Positions 13,250 through 26,881 of a stretch of 64,000 nucleotides of DNA are shown here, piece after piece. The position numbers and the translations under genes are program-made. This DNA comes from Heterostelium multicystogenum (taxonomy: Eukaryota; Evosea; Eumycetozoa; Acytosteliales; Acytosteliaceae). Within the stretch, counting starts at the first letter, position 1; the number at the start of each line of letters is the position of its first letter. The notes under the pieces are model-generated. The model made no database searches and was not told the DNA's origin. It was given only the letters and a program-made list of their open reading frames with translations. The stretch lies in contig RCNN01000080.1 in the NCBI GenBank assembly GCA_003667245.1, positions 1 to 64,000 of the forward strand, read 5' to 3'.

Positions 13250-16200
13250 TTACTTCACCTTCTTTGTGGCCACCAGAGATGACATTGATGAAGGCGCTTT
13301 CTTAGTAATAATAATTCTAGTTTTCATTGGTCTAAGAGTTCTATTATTTAATAGTTTGGTTAGTATTTATAACAGGAGTGTAGTTTAGTATCACTTACTT
13401 TTGTGAATCTGTGTTGCTATCCTCACCAATCGGAATCGGTTGTTGCTGTTGCATGGCAGCATTGTTGTTTAGCAATAGGCTCATCTTCGCTTACTATAGG
13501 TACAATGGTGGGGGCTGGTGAACGGCATTAAACTTGACTCTTTTAACAGCAGCTGTATTACCATTTGTTGTTAAAGTAGCATTTGTTTGTAGTTGATGTA
13601 ATGGTTTGGCAATGGGTGGTGGTTGGGTTGCTTGTTTAGAGATTGGTTGTTGAGTTGCGCTTTGTGGTTGTTGTGGCACACGCTTTAATTGTACAGACGC
13701 AGTTTGTAACACACCAATAGGACGCAGTGTTCGAACGGGTTTAGTCGGAGGCACCTGCAATCCTTGATCAGATATATTGTTTGAATTTGAAACTTGAATA
13801 GCTATTACAAGAATTAGTTAAATGTTGAATCTACCAGACAATATTTGTTCAATGTCACTCTTTCTTACCTTCTAAAATGGTACGACTTCCAGGCTTGTTA
13901 GATTGCAGGGTTTGTTTTCTTAGTCCTTGGTAGTTCCTCTGTGGATACAGCATTTTCTTGTTCAAAAACTCTTTTCTTTGTCATCATAGGTGCAACTCCA
14001 GCAACTGGTAGATTACCATTGGTTTGTTGTGATTGTTTCTTAAGTATTGATTTTAATGGTGGCTTTTGTCGTAATGCTTGTTGTTGTTGTTGTGTAGGTT
14101 GTTGATGTTGTTGTGCTTGTGGTTGTTGAGTAGATGGCTGTAAGTCTTGGTCTTCATTAAGCGATGAACTCAGCTGTTGCTTTTGCTTTGGAGCTCTCTT
14201 TCCATTTGATTCACTATTCACATACTTGTTTCTCAACTTGGAGCATATCAAAAAAATTATTTACAAACTCTACAGGTATACTGGCATTTGGAACATGATC
14301 TATATATCAATATGAATGTAAAATAACCTAAGGTTAGTATAAATACACTCTAGCTATCTAATTGTCAACAGTACCATTAATGATCCTCCATCCTTCAGTT
14401 AGTGCATTATATATGGTGTCGATAGATTGGCAGTGTTCCTTCTCCAGCTGGATCATATCGTTAATTCTTTCTTGTTGTGTCTTATTTTGCTTGAGGAATT
14501 TATCGCTAATATCCCATCTATCTAACTCTAAACTGGCAGCTCTTGCCTGTTGAATTAAATAGTTCTGATACTTTTGACACTTGATATTCGATGGTAAATC
14601 CAATTGTAACTTCTTTCTCCATGTATCTGGAATAAAGCAACCAATGGTTAATAAATATACTACAATCAGGTGATTGTATATTAGTGTAGTTAGTTACCTT
14701 TTTCATTTAAATCAACTTGAAATCTCTGCTTGTTTCGATTCAATAGATTGTAACTCTGCTTTCTTTTGTAGGTATTCTTCTTTTAGTTCTTTGACCAACT
14801 CGGCTTTATCTGGATCGTTTAGGAATGTGTTGATGATGGCCCTGTTGTGGTCCATCACTGACTGCACTTGCTCGGCTTGGTCATCGAGACATGACTGCAT
14901 CTTTTTCAAATTCAATGTTTCGTTGAGGTTATTGTTGATTTCGTCGGATATCTGGTTGACGTAGGAATCGTCGAATGTTGTGTCCATGATTGTACTTCCA
15001 TTCATCGAGTTGAGCATAGTATTGTTGTTGTTATCTTCCATGTCGCTGAATTCGATGTCTCCACCTCCATTGTTGTTTCTTTCCGATAGCTTATGCTTAA
15101 GATTTCGTATCTCATCACGTAGCTCTTTAATGAGCTCGGTATACTGTCCGAGGTGAGTGCTTACACTCAGTACGTTCTTAGAGACTCGAGTCTTGATGTC
15201 CTTGGCACGGTTGGCATATACAAGAGTGTTGTGCGACTCTTCATAGGAAGCAGAGTTTGGACTAATATTGGCAATCATAACAGTCTTGCAATTTCCACCC
15301 AGACTATCTTTAAGAATTCTGGTCAGTTTGGAATCACGGTATGGTATGTATTGACCTGGCTTTCCTGCCAAAGCATTAATACAGTTTCCAAGCGAAAGTA
15401 GTGACTTGTTGATATTGGCACCCTCCACCAATCTGACTCCGCGATTCAGTGTACGAGCAGCACGCTCACTTCCTGCAAGATCAATAAGCGACAATTTACC
15501 GGTGGTGGCATTGCCTCCAGAGTTGGATCGAATGAAAATCTGGAGAACAGCATGTGAACGAGAAGACACCTTGTTTACGTTGGTTGGCGACTGCTTACGA
15601 TTGGCGTTACCGAATTCGAGGAGATGGAAGACCTCAGACGATGTTGTCGGAAATCGTTCGGTGAGGTCGGCCACCACTACCTGGCGGTTGGCATCTTCTC
15701 TTAGTCCGAGTGGCTTGCTGTCACTCACCAGCAAGTCGTATATATTTTCATTGTAAATCTCTAGATAGGACATGGATATCCTTAGTTTGCTATTCTTTGC
15801 GACCTCATCAAAGAGGTCCCGCATTGTGAGCACCATGACACCAGCCCCACTCTTTTCATTTCCAATCATAGTATGCGTTTTTCCGGCACCGGTTGCACCG
15901 TAGGCAAACACAGTTGCATTGTATCCATTGACAACATATTTTATTACATCTGCACATTTCAAAAGCATTAATAAGCGATTCATTAAATTCCGCCGCAGCG
16001 ACGGAGACTGGATCCATTTGGCAATTTACCTTTTGTGGTATTTTCGAAAACCTCTTTTTTGTGTGGCAAATTGGTCAAATACACGATCGAATATGAAACG
16101 TTGCTCACTCTCATTCTGTTGTCGAATTCGAGCAGAGGGTGGTGATATTGTGTCGAGCGTAATCACATTATTATCAACGACACGAACCACTGTCTTTGTT

Positions 16201-16298
16201 GCACGATCATTTATCTCTTCCTCAGTTTCCGGTCGAACTCTAATTGCCACAAATATATTACTACTTCCAGTACTAAGATTATTATTATTTTTTGACAT
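13250..16298 (-). CDS. kif10: Kinesin-8 family motor (Kif18/Kip3 type)
   Basis: Plus-end-directed microtubule motor and depolymerase family acting on spindle and cytoplasmic microtubules. The motor domain is N-terminal: FVAIRVRPE, then P-loop GATGAGKTHTM, switch I NKVSSRSHA, switch II DLAGSERA, and YANRAKDIKTRVSKNV. The Lys-Gln-Ser-Pro-Thr stretch after the nucleotide pocket and the short segment VSTHLGQYTELIKELRDEI after the motor are typical of kinesin-8. The tail has coiled coil (14358-14960), then Gln/Pro-rich low complexity (13494-14251) and a basic end (SSLVATKKVK, stop at 13250). Introns: about 15957-16028 (GTAAAT...GCAG, unusually GC-rich) and one near 13300-13400. One extra A near 16058 and indels in the tail break the frame. 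The symbol is given by analogy with the D. discoideum kinesin-8. Confidence 0.88.
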
Positions 16299-17341
16299 TT
16301 TATATTCCTAATCCTGCTATCTCTTCTCTATTACTATTGTTTTCTCTAACTGTCTATATATATTATCTAACTCTTCTTAATCTATCTTTCTATGAAAACA
16401 CCTATATTCATTCATTGATTCACTCTGAACTCAGTCCACTCAAGTTCTTAATGTAGTTATTTCTGTAAATCTATCCTAATTGATTGATTGGAAGTCCAAC
16501 CGTGATTGATTTATGAAAATTGATGGATGAATTGGATATTATAATATTTGAAATATATTTAATATTAATGATATTATATGTACATAATAATAAGCATTAA
16601 TGTTAACATTCAAATTTGGTTGTTATAAAAACATAACTGGACATTTTTAATTAAGTTCCAACTTGTAAAAGTGTAACGGAAATTTTTTAAAAATTTTGGC
16701 GCTTACAATTGACAATTCAAATTTAAATTTTCTCAAGATAAACAATATCTGATCTTGGATGTACCAGATTAAAAATAAATGACACCTATGCAAGTAGAAC
16801 TTATTTAGACTTATATTATCAAAGTATGAGACTTAGATTACATCAGCCTATCACTTCCTTATAACATTACCATAGATAGATATATGTACTATCTCAAGTG
16901 ATATCCCTTGAAATATAAGTGATACTTTCCAGCAGTGTCAATGTTAGATATGATGCAATTATCCTCACCTATACTTATCTCGTCAAAGGAAAAGTACCAA
17001 TGGTTACTGGCTTTGTTCTGTAACCATCTAATCTTGCAGCTAATGAAATGATTATCAAAGGTCAAAACTTATATTTCAATTATTTGTATTATAGTTAAAG
17101 CTAAAAATCACAGCTTGATCTGTTTTGATTGATCGATCATCAGCTAATAAATATCTCCTGAAAATGCAGACACCGAATGAAAGTTAAGACTTTCTAATTG
17201 GTTTGGGAATTCCTTAAATTGGAGAATGGTTAACCCTATTTTTTTTAAATTTAGTTGAATTTTTGAAACGTCGATTTACTCGTTTTTAAGTGACTATAAT
17301 TTCATTTAAATTTAAGCAATATAATTATCTATTATGAATAA
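16299..17341. other. Divergent intergenic region between kinesin-8 and MTO1
   Basis: A 1-kb divergent promoter region, AT-rich, with no open frame that looks coding on either strand. No individual regulatory element can be supported. Confidence 0.5.
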
Positions 17342-19677
17342 ATGATTGGTTCATATAACTGCAATATAAGGAGTCGTTGTTAGAGCGGCTCTTGGAAACA
17401 TAGTCTCTAGATGCTCTAGCTCATCTACTTTCAAATATGGTTTAGCATCATCATTGACCAATTCTACAATATACAGACAATATAGTAGTGGTGCAGCACC
17501 AGCTGGCACTCAGAGGGATGAGCAGCAACTGGATCATTCAAAGCTCTTTAAGTCTATGATGCCAAACTCAAGTGCTCCAAATCTATGGTTTCGTTCACCC
17601 ATTGAAAACTGCTTGGATAGAACTGATTTCGATGTTGTAGTTATTGGTGGCGGACATGCTGGAACAGAAGCATGTGCTGCCGCTGCTCGAGTCGGTGCGT
17701 CAACACTGCTTATCACACAGTCGATCAATACAATCGGAGTCATGTCTTGCAATCCATCGATTGGAGGCATTGGCAAAGGAAACCTGGTGCGTGAGGTTGA
17801 TGCACTTGGTGGTGTCATGGGCCTTGCTGCAGACGCCTCAGGTTGTCAGTTCAAAATCTTGAACCAATCAAAGGGATCGGCAGTACATGGTCCACGTGCC
17901 CAAATCGACCGTGATCTCTACCAACAGGAGATCCACCAACTTCTTTCAGCTACTGAGAACCTCTATGTGCGCGAAGCAATGGTAGAAGATATGCTTTTGG
18001 ATAACAGTGACAACAGTGTTGTTGGTGTGCTTTTAAATGATGGATCTGTTATCAATACAAAGAAGGTTGTCATTACAACAGGTACATTCTTGGGCGGTGT
18101 CCCACGTTGGTAATAAAACGGTGTTGGCTGGACGTGTTGGTGATCGTGCTGCCACCAAACTCTCACACACTCTCTCTCGATTTGGATTTGCATTGGGTCG
18201 CTTAAAGACAGGTACCCCACCAAGATTAGATGGAAAATCCATCGATTACACTGGCTTGGAGATACAAAACGGTGATGAAAAGCCAACACCATTTTCTTTT
18301 ATGAATGACACTGTGAAGTATGCAGATCGTCAACTCCAATGCTTCATGACAAGAACAACTGAACAATCACATCAAATTATTTTGGACAATATCGACACCC
18401 GACCAGCTCTTGAAAGTGGAGTCGATGGTAAAGGACTAGGACCAAGATATTGTCCATCGATTGAGACTAAAATCGAGAGATTCCAGGGTCGCACCCATCA
18501 GGTCTGGCTGGAGCCAGAAGGCTACAACACTGATGTAATCTATCCAAATGGAATTAGTATATCGCTCCCAGAAGAAGTTCAGATTAAATTTTTAAAGACA
18601 ATTCCTGGGCTTGAAAATGTAGTAATGCTGCGACCTGGTTATGCTGTTGAGTACGACTATGTAGATCCACGTGAGCTACGATCAACACTTGAAACCAAGA
18701 AAGTTCGTGGACTCTATTTTGCAGGTCAAATTAATGGAACCACTGGATACGAAGAAGCAGCGGCACAAGGAATAGTTGCTGGAATCAAACGCCGCACTTT
18801 CACTAGACAAATCCAGATCGCCAATGATTATCGATAGATCTGAAGGATACATTGGAGTCTTGATTGATGATCTAGTGACACTGGGTGTAACAGAGCCCTA
18901 CAGAATGTTTACATCTCGTTCAGAATATCGTATTTCGCTTCGTGCTCACAACTCTGACCAGAGACTCACTCAAAAAGGATATCAGCATCTAAGCGCCAGC
19001 AAAGAAAGATTAGATCGTTATTTAGAAAAGGAAAGCATCATAAACAACACCATAAAAATATTTAAAGGAAACAAAATATCAACCCGAAGGTAAGATTTAC
19101 AATTCCTCCAGATTCAGATTTGTCCATGAAGGAGACATACTAATTCGGAGATCTTATAGAATACTTGAATCGCTGTGGAATTGAAAATGTCGGATCCAAG
19201 AAATCTGTGTTTGAAATACTAAAGAGACCACACACCAGCTTGAAGTTGCTGAAGCCTTTGATCGATGAAAATGTATATAGCTCCATTCCAGACTTAATTG
19301 TTCCTGTCATTGAATCAGAGTGCCAGTATTCTGACTATCTTGTAAGACAGCAAGCCGAGATTGATCGCTTCAAGAGGGAGGAATCAAGAGAGATTCCCGA
19401 AGGAATCAACTACTGGGATATAGGCCAGCTTTCCACTGAAAGTAAGCAGAAGCTTTCTGAGGCAAGGCCACCAACCCTTGGCTCTGCTAGTCGCGTTCCA
19501 GGTGTCACACCATCCAGCATTCTGGCCATACTTTCCTACATTCGAAAGAACCACAAAATTTTTTATCCAAACAGCACTGACAACAATGAAAACGATAACC
19601 ACGCAGATCTAGTCAATCAAAGCGCAAAGACTGATCATCATATAGATGCCAACAACTCCAGGTTCACCTCGATTTAA
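17342..19677 (+). CDS. mto1: Mitochondrial tRNA 5-carboxymethylaminomethyluridine/taurinomethyluridine modification enzyme MTO1 (MnmG/GidA family)
   Basis: FAD-dependent enzyme which, with the GTPase MSS1/MnmE, modifies the wobble uridine of mitochondrial tRNAs. The N-terminus is basic and Ser-rich ([18 protein letters not shown]), as expected of a mitochondrial presequence. The FAD-binding Rossmann motif is [21 protein letters not shown] (about 17634-17696), followed by the family signature [23 protein letters not shown] in two overlapping parts. Further on are [47 protein letters not shown] and [18 protein letters not shown]. The C-terminal helical domain reaches 19677 ([25 protein letters not shown]). 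Single-base indels near 17370, 18105, 18785 and 19090 split it into four open segments. Start 17342 is the best upstream ATG but needs one of these breaks corrected. Confidence 0.9.
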
Positions 19678-20505
19678 ATTTCGAAATCAAATTTAGGTAA
19701 TTTGTTTTCCTCAGGAAATCAAAAACATTCATTTGGCAAATGGTATACCATACTACTTTGCAGAAAGAGGTAAAACATTTACAACTACAAATAAAAATCA
19801 AATCGATATATATATGAACCAAGAAAAACAAAGTCTAGAATAAATTTGAAAATCCCTGAAAGTCATATAACTGTGAGTGAATTTAATCCTGCCATTATAT
19901 GTGCCAAAGATTGATATGATGAGGCAACATCGTTGCCCTTACACAAGATTCTCCAAGCTTATACCACCTGAAATCATATTATTTTGTATGTTAGACTCTA
20001 TCCATTTCATCTTTGAGCCGTAGGGTATTTCGATTGTGTTTGTTCATCATCCAAGCAGTCAGGGTTTCATCAAAGTTGCCCCAACAACTTGTCGAAGTCG
20101 CCTCCATTCTACTAACTCATCTTGAATCTCCACCATCGCTTTAAAGTAATGGTTTGATTGATTTAAAAAAAACCTTGTGAAAAATGGTGTTGTTCAACTT
20201 TTATAAACGTTATTGTTGATGTACTGGTGCACAAAAAAATAAAAACAATAATTTTTCGATGAATGGGTGTTAGTGTTCGATGCAAATCTCAATCACTTTT
20301 AAAAAATTGATTTAAAAATAATTTTGCCAAAATCAAATCTGATTAGGTTGAGCGGTCTCTAAAGTTAAAAATAGTTTATCATTAATTCCTCCTATTTTAT
20401 TTCAATCAATTCTTCTTATAATTTCATAAAGATATTATATATATATTGAATTATCCTTTTTTTATTTATCCAATACTGAAGAGATAATCTCATATATAAT
20501 TGAAA
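19678..20505. other. Intergenic with a possible small minus-strand coding remnant
   Basis: Between MTO1 and the giant surface gene. Around 19905-20136 the minus strand reads an ATG (20136) followed by a helical-looking stretch, EIQDELVEWRRLRQVVGAT, which continues after one frame change as AWMMNKHNRNTLRLKDEMD. It is less AT-rich than the flanks. It has no recognisable family and may be a small gene, a pseudogene fragment or chance. The rest is AT-rich upstream sequence with a TATATATA stretch near 20438. Confidence 0.35.
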
Positions 20506-23500
20506 ATGAAGAATAATAATAATAATAATAATATTTATTTAATTCTGTTTGTCTTTGTATGTATATTTGTTAGTTTGACAAATGGATGTACCCCAGATAT
20601 TGTAGTGTATAATGGAGGTATAAATGGTGACATGTCTCCAGGATATTTCTATATCGCTTCTAATTTCGTTTCGGTTACATCTGTCGAGAATCTATATTAC
20701 AACAGAACCTATGGTGGTTTTGTCGCTTATGATACCGGAAACTACAGTTTCGTATTCACATGCGAAGATGGAACATCAGCCACCGAAACCTACGGCATCC
20801 ATGTTCCAAAATTGACAGTTCCACAACCAAAATGTCCAGGTTCAAGAGTCAATATCGAATTTACCGAAAAATGTTCAACAGTCACGATCTATGACGAAGA
20901 AAGGACAAATGCTGGACCATGGGAAGTCTTAACAACGGTTCCTACTACAGATCGCACATTCCAATGTACAGATGCAACATCAACAAACGTATATTACAGT
21001 TACAACTTGGGTTTCAAGCCAATCGATCCAACAAATTTTCCACAAGTTGAAGTTTACGGTGCCTTCTGTCAATATAATGGACGAATCAAATTGAAGTCTC
21101 CAGCTTCCTACACTTCAATATCGTTGGCGAACGCCAGTGGTGTCATTCAACCAGTCTCCACCGGAGACTATCAAGGTTTAGTTAGAGGAAAATATATTCT
21201 TACTGTAGAGTCAGCTGCTTGTGGAACTCAAGATTTTGCTTATGATATAGAGCAAAATGCAGCTACCATTAATGTTGATATTGAGCCTGATGTCAAGTGC
21301 CCAACCGATTTCAGAGTGAGCATGTCAGTACCCGGTCACAATGCCAGTGCAATCGAATGGTTCGTCAGAAGGAGTCGTGTTGCAAGCTCCCAAAACATAT
21401 CCATTGATCCACAAGGTAAAACTCAGATTGTAGCATCCTTCCCAGAGTATGGTGAATGTGAATCATCTGTTTATTATATGCCACCTGATGCATGTATGTA
21501 TTATTTCTTCCAACTCCAGTCTATCAAATATAATACTAACCAATATCTAATTAATTTTGAAGATATGGCAATTACCCATTCTATTAATTACACCGATTTA
21601 TGTAGTGGAGTCGGAGTTGCAACATTGCAATATCCAAGTTATGTAACAATCTCAAAAGTCCGTGAATCTCAAAGTGGAAACGATGTTCCATACAACGAAT
21701 CCAACAAAACATTTAACATTGAGTTTGGACTACAGTATGATATCTTTGCTGAGAATTGCTATGGTCCAGATATGTCATATAAGATTCAACCAGTTTTTCC
21801 AACTCCAGTGTTGATTGAGGATAAATTCTTGCCCGGTCAAGCTTCATGTCTCTACAATACCGCTTTTACTATTCCAAACGCCAACATGTTTGATCATGTC
21901 GCCCTCATATCCTACCAAACTACCATTACTATGCAGGACGGACGTTTGGAAAATGTTCCTCGTCTCAATTCCATCTACACTTTGGAGTACGTTTACAAAT
22001 CATCAGAAGGAAATGTCTGTGGTATCACCCAGAAGCTCACCAATGTTCAAGCTTACCAATTCAATTACGAAAAGCCAAAACGCCAAAGATATTACTGTTT
22101 CCTTAGACTATCAAGGTGGAGGTGTTTTCGCTTGTGATGCCACTCCATCATTCTTAGTAACTCTTAAGTCACCAACAGAATCCTATCAGACCTCTGACAC
22201 CTTGTACTCGCTTAATGGTACTTTGGGGATTTACTTCAAGAAGAGACCCCTCATGCTATGTAACAGATGTCCCATACATAAGACCACCATTCGACCAAAT
22301 GGTTAATGTACCAAATGTAACTGTGGTGAACAATGCATCTTGTATCTATACCAATGGTTTGGTGATGATTGAAAATCAAATCAAAGGCTTGAATTTATTC
22401 ATCGATGGAGAGTCTAGAGGTGGAGTTTCCATTGGAGAATCAAACTACGGTTTAGCCCCTGGACAACATAACTTTACTTTTGTCCTAGTTTCTGGAGATG
22501 GTTGTAGCTATACCAAGATTGTTACAATTCATAATGATCTTCCAGATTTCACTTTCCAATATGAATTATTGACCCCTATCACCAACTGTTCCGATTCCAA
22601 CCAAAGAGGTGCAATCAATGTAACCAACTTCCAAAATTACACAGAGCTTTCATTCATGGAAGTTAATGCCTTTATGGGAGTAATTAGTAATATTCTCCCA
22701 ACTGAGCCCATCGTTTTCAACTACATGGGTGTTTGCCGTTCTACCATTCAAGCTTCATTTGTTCAACAAGTCACAGTCGACATTCAACCAGTGTTCATTA
22801 GAAAACCTCACTGTGGAAACAGTGAGTTATCAGAACAAGGTGATGGTATTTTGACATTCGACGTGAAATTAAATGGTGTTCTAGTTCCGACAATGGTATC
22901 TATCGGTGAGTCAAGACCTACCAAAATTCTTAAATTTGTCCCAGCTGGCAAAAACCAAGTTTTCAATTTCCGTGTAAATCAATGCACATTCACAAAGACT
23001 ATGGATATCGACTTGGAAGACCCCAAGATCAGCCTCACAGTCAATCAACCAAACATGCATGGTCAATCCTTCGGTTGAAGTTAAAGTTGGAAATCCAAAT
23101 GTCGACTTTGAATATATTTCCTGCTCCGACCCAAATACCTTTACCACTAACAGTCGATCCCCAAAAGATTTTCTTTTATAGAAACATCTATAATAACTAT
23201 GGTCTCGACTTTACTGTCATGTTCAATGGAGCCTGCAGAAAGGATTTTACTGCAAATATCGTGGTAACCGAGCCCCCAGCCCCAACCTATAACATCATCT
23301 ATCCAACCGAGTGTGGACAGAGAAATGTGACTATGGTCATCACCAACTACCAGCTCTTCACAGCAATAACTTTGAACGAAATCCCATTTGATTCCGAAGG
23401 AAAGCTTACTTATGTTCCAAACATTGGAAGTGATTCACTCTATTACACCTATCTCGAAACAGGTTGCACATCTAGTATTGGTCCTAGTGACGATTTTATG

Positions 23501-24559
23501 TACAAACACATCACTCCCATTCCAACAGGATCATCAATTACCAAAGAGCAATGCTCCGGTTCCAACAATGCCATTCTTACCTTGCCCCAAGATTCCAACT
23601 ATCAACTCTTGAGATGGAACAGTGCTCAAAGCTTTGAAATGCCACCATTTGCTGGAAGACAGTTGCAAGCCACCCCAACTTACGACGACCAAACACTTCC
23701 ATCTAAATTCGGAACCAATCTAGATATCCCATATAATTCTATCAATTTGGCTAGTTATGAGAAAGGATTTAAGGATCTCCCATCCGGATTCTACACATTG
23801 ATCACCTACAATTTCGATAACACCTTCTGTCCAAAGAGAACTGATTTGGTCGTCAGCGGATATGAGCCATCCTTGTCAATTAATTCATTGGAAGTTTGCA
23901 CTGCTGGCCAATCTTCATCACTCAATGTCACTTTTGGATTGGATTCAGTTCTCTCCTACAACATTTCCATTGATGGAGTGATCCAGGATCCAAACAACTT
24001 GAATCTAGCACCAGGTGCCAATCACAGCATCCAAGTCAACACTACCGATTACCTCTGTATGAGAAAAATGCCTGCAGTAAACTACGCCGTCGACATTGCA
24101 CCACCCCTCTCGATTCAATACGATACATCCGACTGTGAGACTGTTGTTTTAACATCACAAGTCTCTGGAAACTTCAGAATTGAACTCAATCACACCGAAG
24201 ACTCTGCCAACAACCTGTCATTCGACTACATCTTCAACGAAACCAACTCGAACCAATACACACTCGAAGATCTCAAGTCAGGAGACTACAACATCGTTCT
24301 TGTCAACAAAAACAGCGGATGCTCATCAGCTGTGCAATCGATTACCATTGACGGATGCTCATCAAAGAAGAAGAATCTTGGATGGATCGCTGCAGTTGTC
24401 ATTGGTGCCGTTATCGCTGGTGCGTTGATTGCTTTTGGAATCTACAAGTATAAGAACAGAGCAACCGCAACCAAAGTTAACATGATTGACGACCCCATTC
24501 AACTCAAGACAGTTCCAATCTTTACAGGTGGTAAAGTTGCCAACATTGATCAATTCTAA
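20506..24559 (+). CDS. Giant type I transmembrane surface glycoprotein, copy A
   Basis: About 1,350 residues when frame breaks near 22085 and 23065 are bridged. ATG at 20506 is followed by an Asn run and a signal peptide (IYLILFVFVCIFVSLTNG). The ectodomain is very long and beta-rich, with many N-glycosylation sites and Cys roughly every 30-60 residues. Modules of about 80-100 residues each contain a short Gly/Pro-rich turn (GDYQGLVRGKYILTV, GDYNIVLVNKNSGCSS), as in tandem Ig-like or SprB-like folds. Near the C-terminus, SSKKKNLGW leads into a single transmembrane helix (IAAVVIGAVIAGALIAFGIY) and a short basic cytoplasmic tail of about 35 residues. It has the same architecture as the gene at 50842. 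Likely adhesion or recognition at the cell surface, but I do not recognise a named family. Confidence 0.8.
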
Positions 24560-24837
24560 AAAACATATATCTATTTAATTTAATGAAACATCACGAATAA
24601 AAATATGTACAATTATAACTATTCTATTTTTATGGGTGTATTATTTTAAATTGATTAATTGATTTCAAGGATGTTTGTGTTTATCATTCTCTCTGCAAGC
24701 AGTGTGGTAAAAATCTAACTCATAATTTCAATTCTTTAATTGAATTTAGGATTTTGATTGAGAAGTGATAACCACCAACTATTAAAAGTGTTATCAGATG
24801 AAGTATTCATTATTATTGTTAAACAACAACAACAACA

Positions 24838-26579
24838 ATGAATAATATCAACTTAGAAGATAATAATGTTGGAGAAATTAGTAGTTTAAACTATATGTGT
24901 GAATGTCAGGATCCAAAGAAAAATGAATTTCTTTGCCATTTATGTAATATGATGATGTGCTCATTGTGTGCTCATCAACATAGTATTCTTAAAGTTGACC
25001 ATGAAAATCATTGTGATCATATAGATGACATCAAGAATTCTCTAAATTTTGATAGCATTGAGTTCCACAATGAAACAAATAAATCAGGTAACAGAATAAA
25101 AAAAAATGCTTCAGACACTTTGGATGTCGATAAAGTCGGCTGCCATACAATTAGATGACTTATCCTCAACTGAGAATGAGATATCACAGCATTTCTATCA
25201 GTACCATCAATATCTCATCGTTGAGGAACAAAGATTAAAGAGCCACCTCCTAGATACAAAGCAAACAATTACCAACAAAATTGAAAGTCACATCAAGCAA
25301 TTAAAGCATCTGATCAGTATCATCAACTTAAATATGAATCTAGATAAGAAAAATAATAAAAAAAAGTTAAAGAATCCGATTGTCTTAATGAAGGCGAAGC
25401 TTTTGGGGAGCTAGCTGGTGATCCCACCGATTCAACAGACAAACTCTTACTATCGTCCATAATAGAATCCATTAAGGCATCTGAGTCATTGCACTCATTC
25501 ATCATTGACAACATTCACAGTCTATTCGATAAATATTGCATCGAAGATACCTTTACCTCTCAATGTAAAAATGACAGCAATTCAATAATATTCAATCTTT
25601 TACAAAAATACAACGCAACCTATAACACCGATAGTAATGGAGCCGATGACAGTGACCAACCTAGCTATACATATGAATTAACAACTCATATTCCTGATTT
25701 CAGTCAATTGAAAATCTACCATCAAACAATCAATACAATTATCCCACCAGTTGTTACTATCAACTAAATCAATAGTTACAGCAAAAAACAGCATATCTTT
25801 TCACAAACACACTGGGATAGAGGAGCAATGATAGTCAATCTGATGAATGGTAATTATGTCAATCTATCTTTAGACTATGATTTCAATTGTACATTCCAAT
25901 CAAATTATTACAATGGGACAATATATCTATGTCTTTGGAGGTCGTGAGAATCCCAACCAATGGATGAAATTTTCAATCTCCTACGAATCCATAGAACAGG
26001 GGTGTGATGGAAGGAATCGAGGGTGATAGTTGTATATCAGTATGCTATGATGGCAAGGACCATATATATCTCGTCAATGGGGATTCAACCAAAAGAATAG
26101 ACAGATTCAATATCAACACTAATAAGTTTGAAAAGTACTTACGCCCCAAGCATCAAGGAAGACAGGTCTCGACTATGATCTACAAAGATTGTTTATATTC
26201 AGTGTGTTTCGATAAGTACGTTTTGTTTTCATTGAACTTGTCAACTCAAAAAGTTCAAGAGCATCCGCTGTATTGCAAAGTATTTAGTGCTTGTCATGAC
26301 AACAGTGGTAATTTTTACATACACTCCAAGTCAGACAAAACCTTCATCAAGTACAACGTAGAAACTAAGAGAATTATTGACCTCAACCCAATTCCTGCAG
26401 AAAATTACGAAGTATATCCCATATATCATCGTGTATCTTCAATGGAGAGTTACATTTACTCATTTGGTGGTGATCAAGGTAACTTTAGATATTCTATTGA
26501 ACTTAATCAATCTCAACAATTCTTAACAGATGATAAAATGTCTAGATATTGGAGTGCTTCATCCATTTATTACAATTAA
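24838..26579 (+). CDS. B-box zinc finger / kelch-like protein 1
   Basis: Starts at 24838 with a B-box-type zinc-binding segment (CECQDPKKNEFLCHLC, CSLCAHQHS, HENHCDH). A helical, probably coiled-coil region follows (about 25100-25420). The C-terminal part is beta-propeller-like, with kelch-type repeats (ISVCYDGKDHIYLVNG, ACHDNSGNFYIHSKSD, YIYSFGGDQGNFRYSIELN). Several frame breaks (about 25110, 25410, 25770, 25990) separate the open pieces. The paralog at 60939 shares the layout and many phrases, e.g. YDGKD.IYL.NG and FRYSIELN. The family is expanded in dictyostelids. B-box plus coiled coil suggests oligomerisation as in TRIM-type proteins, but no RING is visible. Function unknown. Confidence 0.78.
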
Positions 26580-26680
26580 GAAATTAAAGTTTTTATCCAT
26601 TACTTTTATAATCATTGTTAATAATAAAAGCCTGGTTAGCATTTAATTACCTAAAATTTATTTATTATACTTTAAAAATA

Positions 26681-26881
26681 TTATTGTTTAGATCTTTGTT
26701 CTAAAGTTTCTAAAGTAGGGACATCAAATCTGCAAAATGATTCACAAACATTCTCTCCATAGTTTCTGTCCATACAATTTCCAAAACATTTTTCAAACTC
26801 GAAGCTAGCCATTGAAGCAGGCAGAAGAACAAGGAAAACTAATATTATAGCCAATTGAATTATTGTAAGTTTTACCTTCAT
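26681..26881 (-). CDS. Small secreted twin-CX3C peptide (helical-hairpin-like)
   Basis: Open frame of 66 residues from ATG at 26881; an in-frame GTG upstream is unlikely to be the start. Residues 1-26 form a strong signal peptide with a long hydrophobic core (IIQLAIILVFLVLLP) and a cleavage-like ASMAS. The mature part, about 40 residues, has exactly four cysteines spaced CX3C-X9-CX3C (CFGNC, CESFC) in a charged, helical context. This spacing is that of alpha-hairpinin helical hairpins. Small TIM chaperones share the twin CX3C but lack a signal peptide. It is convergent with the B-box/kelch gene, ending about 100 bp from it. No function can be assigned. Confidence 0.65.
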   Translation of the reverse strand: MKVKLTIIQLAIILVFLVLLPASMASFEFEKCFGNCMDRNYGENVCESFCRFDVPTLETLEQRSKQ

